Below, piece by piece: positions 6,081 through 6,938 of a stretch of 6,938 nt of DNA (position 1 is its first letter; each line of letters starts with the position of its first letter). Source of the DNA: Candidatus Babeliales bacterium (lineage in GTDB: Bacteria > Babelota > Babeliae > Babelales > JACPOV01); contig JAGVKP010000002.1 of NCBI GenBank assembly GCA_020050475.1, forward strand, positions 1-6,938. Direction: 5' to 3'. Below the pieces are notes generated by a model that made no database searches, was not told the origin of the DNA, and saw only the letters and a program-made list of their open reading frames with translations. Position numbers and translations under genes: made by a program.

Positions 6081-6648
6081 AATAATAGAGAGCTCACTCA
6101 TCGGCTGGTCAGCCCAAAGTTGGGACTGGCAAATAGCACCTGAATTTGGCTCTTTGCTCACCATCGATAGCAAGCAGCGGATTCTGTACGGCATTGTACA
6201 TGATGTACGGACCGGCACGCTCGACTCATCGCGCTATCCTTTTGCTTACCAAAAAACTGAAGATGAGCTTTTGCGAGAGCAGCCACAAATTTTTGAATTT
6301 CTCAAAACGACTTTTTCCTGCATAACCGTCGGGTACGAACAGGAAGGGCAAATCATCTACCAACTTGCCCCAGAACCTGCAAAAATTCATTCATTCGTAA
6401 CGCGCGCAAATCAAGCTCTCCAAGAAAAATTTTTCAAGCAAGAGAGCTATTTGCATCTGATTTTTGGCGCAGCCGCTTTATCCACGCACATCGATGAGCT
6501 TATTCTGGCAATTTTAAAAACAATTACCGACGCACAGCTATTGACGACTGAGCGGCTGGAGAAATTTTTTGAAACATTTTCGCTCCTTTCAGGTGGCGAT
6601 TACCGTAGGTTAAAACTTTTTTTACAGCGCGCATCTTTTTTGGTATAG
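6052..6648 (+). CDS. HAS-barrel domain protein of unknown function
   Basis: This is a 198-residue protein when started at ATG 6052, overlapping the end of rnhB by 29 bases. The N-terminal half (about 7-105) resembles the HAS-barrel (HerA/ATP-synthase-type beta barrel) proteins I recall from cyanobacteria. It has a short opening strand (AEIIESSLIGWSAQ, 9-22), then FGSLLTID (32-39), ILYGIVHDVRTGTLDSSRYP (44-63), and the most characteristic stretch, ELLREQPQIFEFLKTTF (72-88), followed by CITVGY. The C-terminal half (about 110-198) is mostly helical, with no motif I can name and no Walker A or B, so it is not itself a HerA ATPase. There is no signal peptide or membrane segment. In HerA and F-type ATPases the HAS barrel seats the ring and binds partners; a role here, perhaps linked to DNA work through the rnhB coupling, is only a guess. 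Confidence 0.72.
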   Translation: MKGNNKPFAEIIESSLIGWSAQSWDWQIAPEFGSLLTIDSKQRILYGIVHDVRTGTLDSSRYPFAYQKTEDELLREQPQIFEFLKTTFSCITVGYEQEGQIIYQLAPEPAKIHSFVTRANQALQEKFFKQESYLHLIFGAAALSTHIDELILAILKTITDAQLLTTERLEKFFETFSLLSGGDYRRLKLFLQRASFLV

Positions 6649-6667
6649 CAAAAATTTTAGGCATATC

Positions 6668-6938
6668 ATGCGAGTTTCTATTTTCGCGACATTAATTTTT
6701 TTGAATTACTTCATTACTGCAATGGATAACAACAATAATAACAATGAGCTTTATATCCAAGAGGAATTAAAAAATCAAAGGCTTGCTACGTTTATTGAGA
6801 AAATTACCCAAAATGGAAAATATGGCTGCCAATCATTTGAAATTACACAATTTAAACCAAAAGCAAACCTAGGCAATCTTTATTATGAATTAGGATTCGG
6901 AAGAAAAAAACCGAACGACCATGTACATTTTGTTTCTC
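6668..6938 (+). CDS. Exported protein of unknown function, N-terminal part
   Basis: The reading frame opens at ATG 6668, 19 bases after the previous stop, and is open to the window end (90 complete codons). A weak TTAGG (6657-6661) lies six bases upstream. Residues 1-18 (MRVSIFATLIFLNYFITA) have the form of a signal peptide: one basic residue, a hydrophobic core, and a possible cut after ITA. A run of six asparagines (20-25) and a charged helix (ELYIQEELKNQRLATFIEKI) follow, then GKYGCQSFEI and YYELGFGRKKPNDHVHF. I recognise no domain. The leader resembles that of the large exported protein at 1621 in length and composition. The close spacing suggests transcription with rnhB and the HAS-barrel gene. 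Confidence 0.68.
   Translation, partial: MRVSIFATLIFLNYFITAMDNNNNNNELYIQEELKNQRLATFIEKITQNGKYGCQSFEITQFKPKANLGNLYYELGFGRKKPNDHVHFVS

Noticed and set aside
6719..6745. AAC/AAT repeat as a phase-variable tract
   Set aside because: It is short and mixed-codon, and changes in whole codons would not shift the frame.

Overview
This A+T-rich window (roughly 40% G+C by eye) uses the standard genetic code and is densely packed with bacterial genes. It mixes universal genes (ribosomal proteins S6 and S18, RNase HII) with unusual ones. These include a MutY-type glycosylase without its iron-sulfur ligands, an exported protein that looks like two Skp1/BTB-type domains joined to a WD40-type propeller, and a HAS-barrel protein. 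Eukaryotic-like exported proteins beside a trimmed core genome suggest a host-associated bacterium. My best guess is Candidatus Dependentiae (TM6), whose members live in protists. That is inference from gene content and remembered family features, not a database match.

Layout. On the plus strand, positions 1-678 hold the C-terminal part of a glycolipid-type glycosyltransferase (MGDG synthase/UgtP-like), followed three bases later by mutY (682-1548). A short spacer with a possible promoter leads to the large exported protein (1621-3597). A hairpin at about 3596-3625, with T-tracts on both sides, ends this gene and the convergent minus-strand genes. On the minus strand lie rpsF (3974-4441) and rpsR (3661-3954). 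Their leader contains two overlapping, mutually exclusive hairpins. Upstream, also on the minus strand, is an HTH/S24 LexA-type regulator (4604-5275) with its own terminator and a very good promoter. Its S24 catalytic residues appear to be lost. Divergent from it, on the plus strand, are rnhB (5385-6080), an overlapping HAS-barrel gene (6052-6648) and the start of another exported protein (6668 to the window end).

How the genes relate. S6 and S18 form a dimer in the small ribosomal subunit and are co-transcribed here, but without the commonly adjacent ssb and rplI. MutY and RNase HII are genome-maintenance enzymes that act on mispaired adenines and on RNA in DNA. The LexA-type regulator next to rnhB would be a natural SOS factor, but its altered active site argues against RecA-triggered self-cleavage. 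The exported Skp1/WD40-like protein is the strongest candidate for something new: a possible host-facing adaptor or scaffold. I see no tRNA, rRNA, CRISPR array, insertion sequence or phage gene, and no gene-free stretch longer than about 160 bases.
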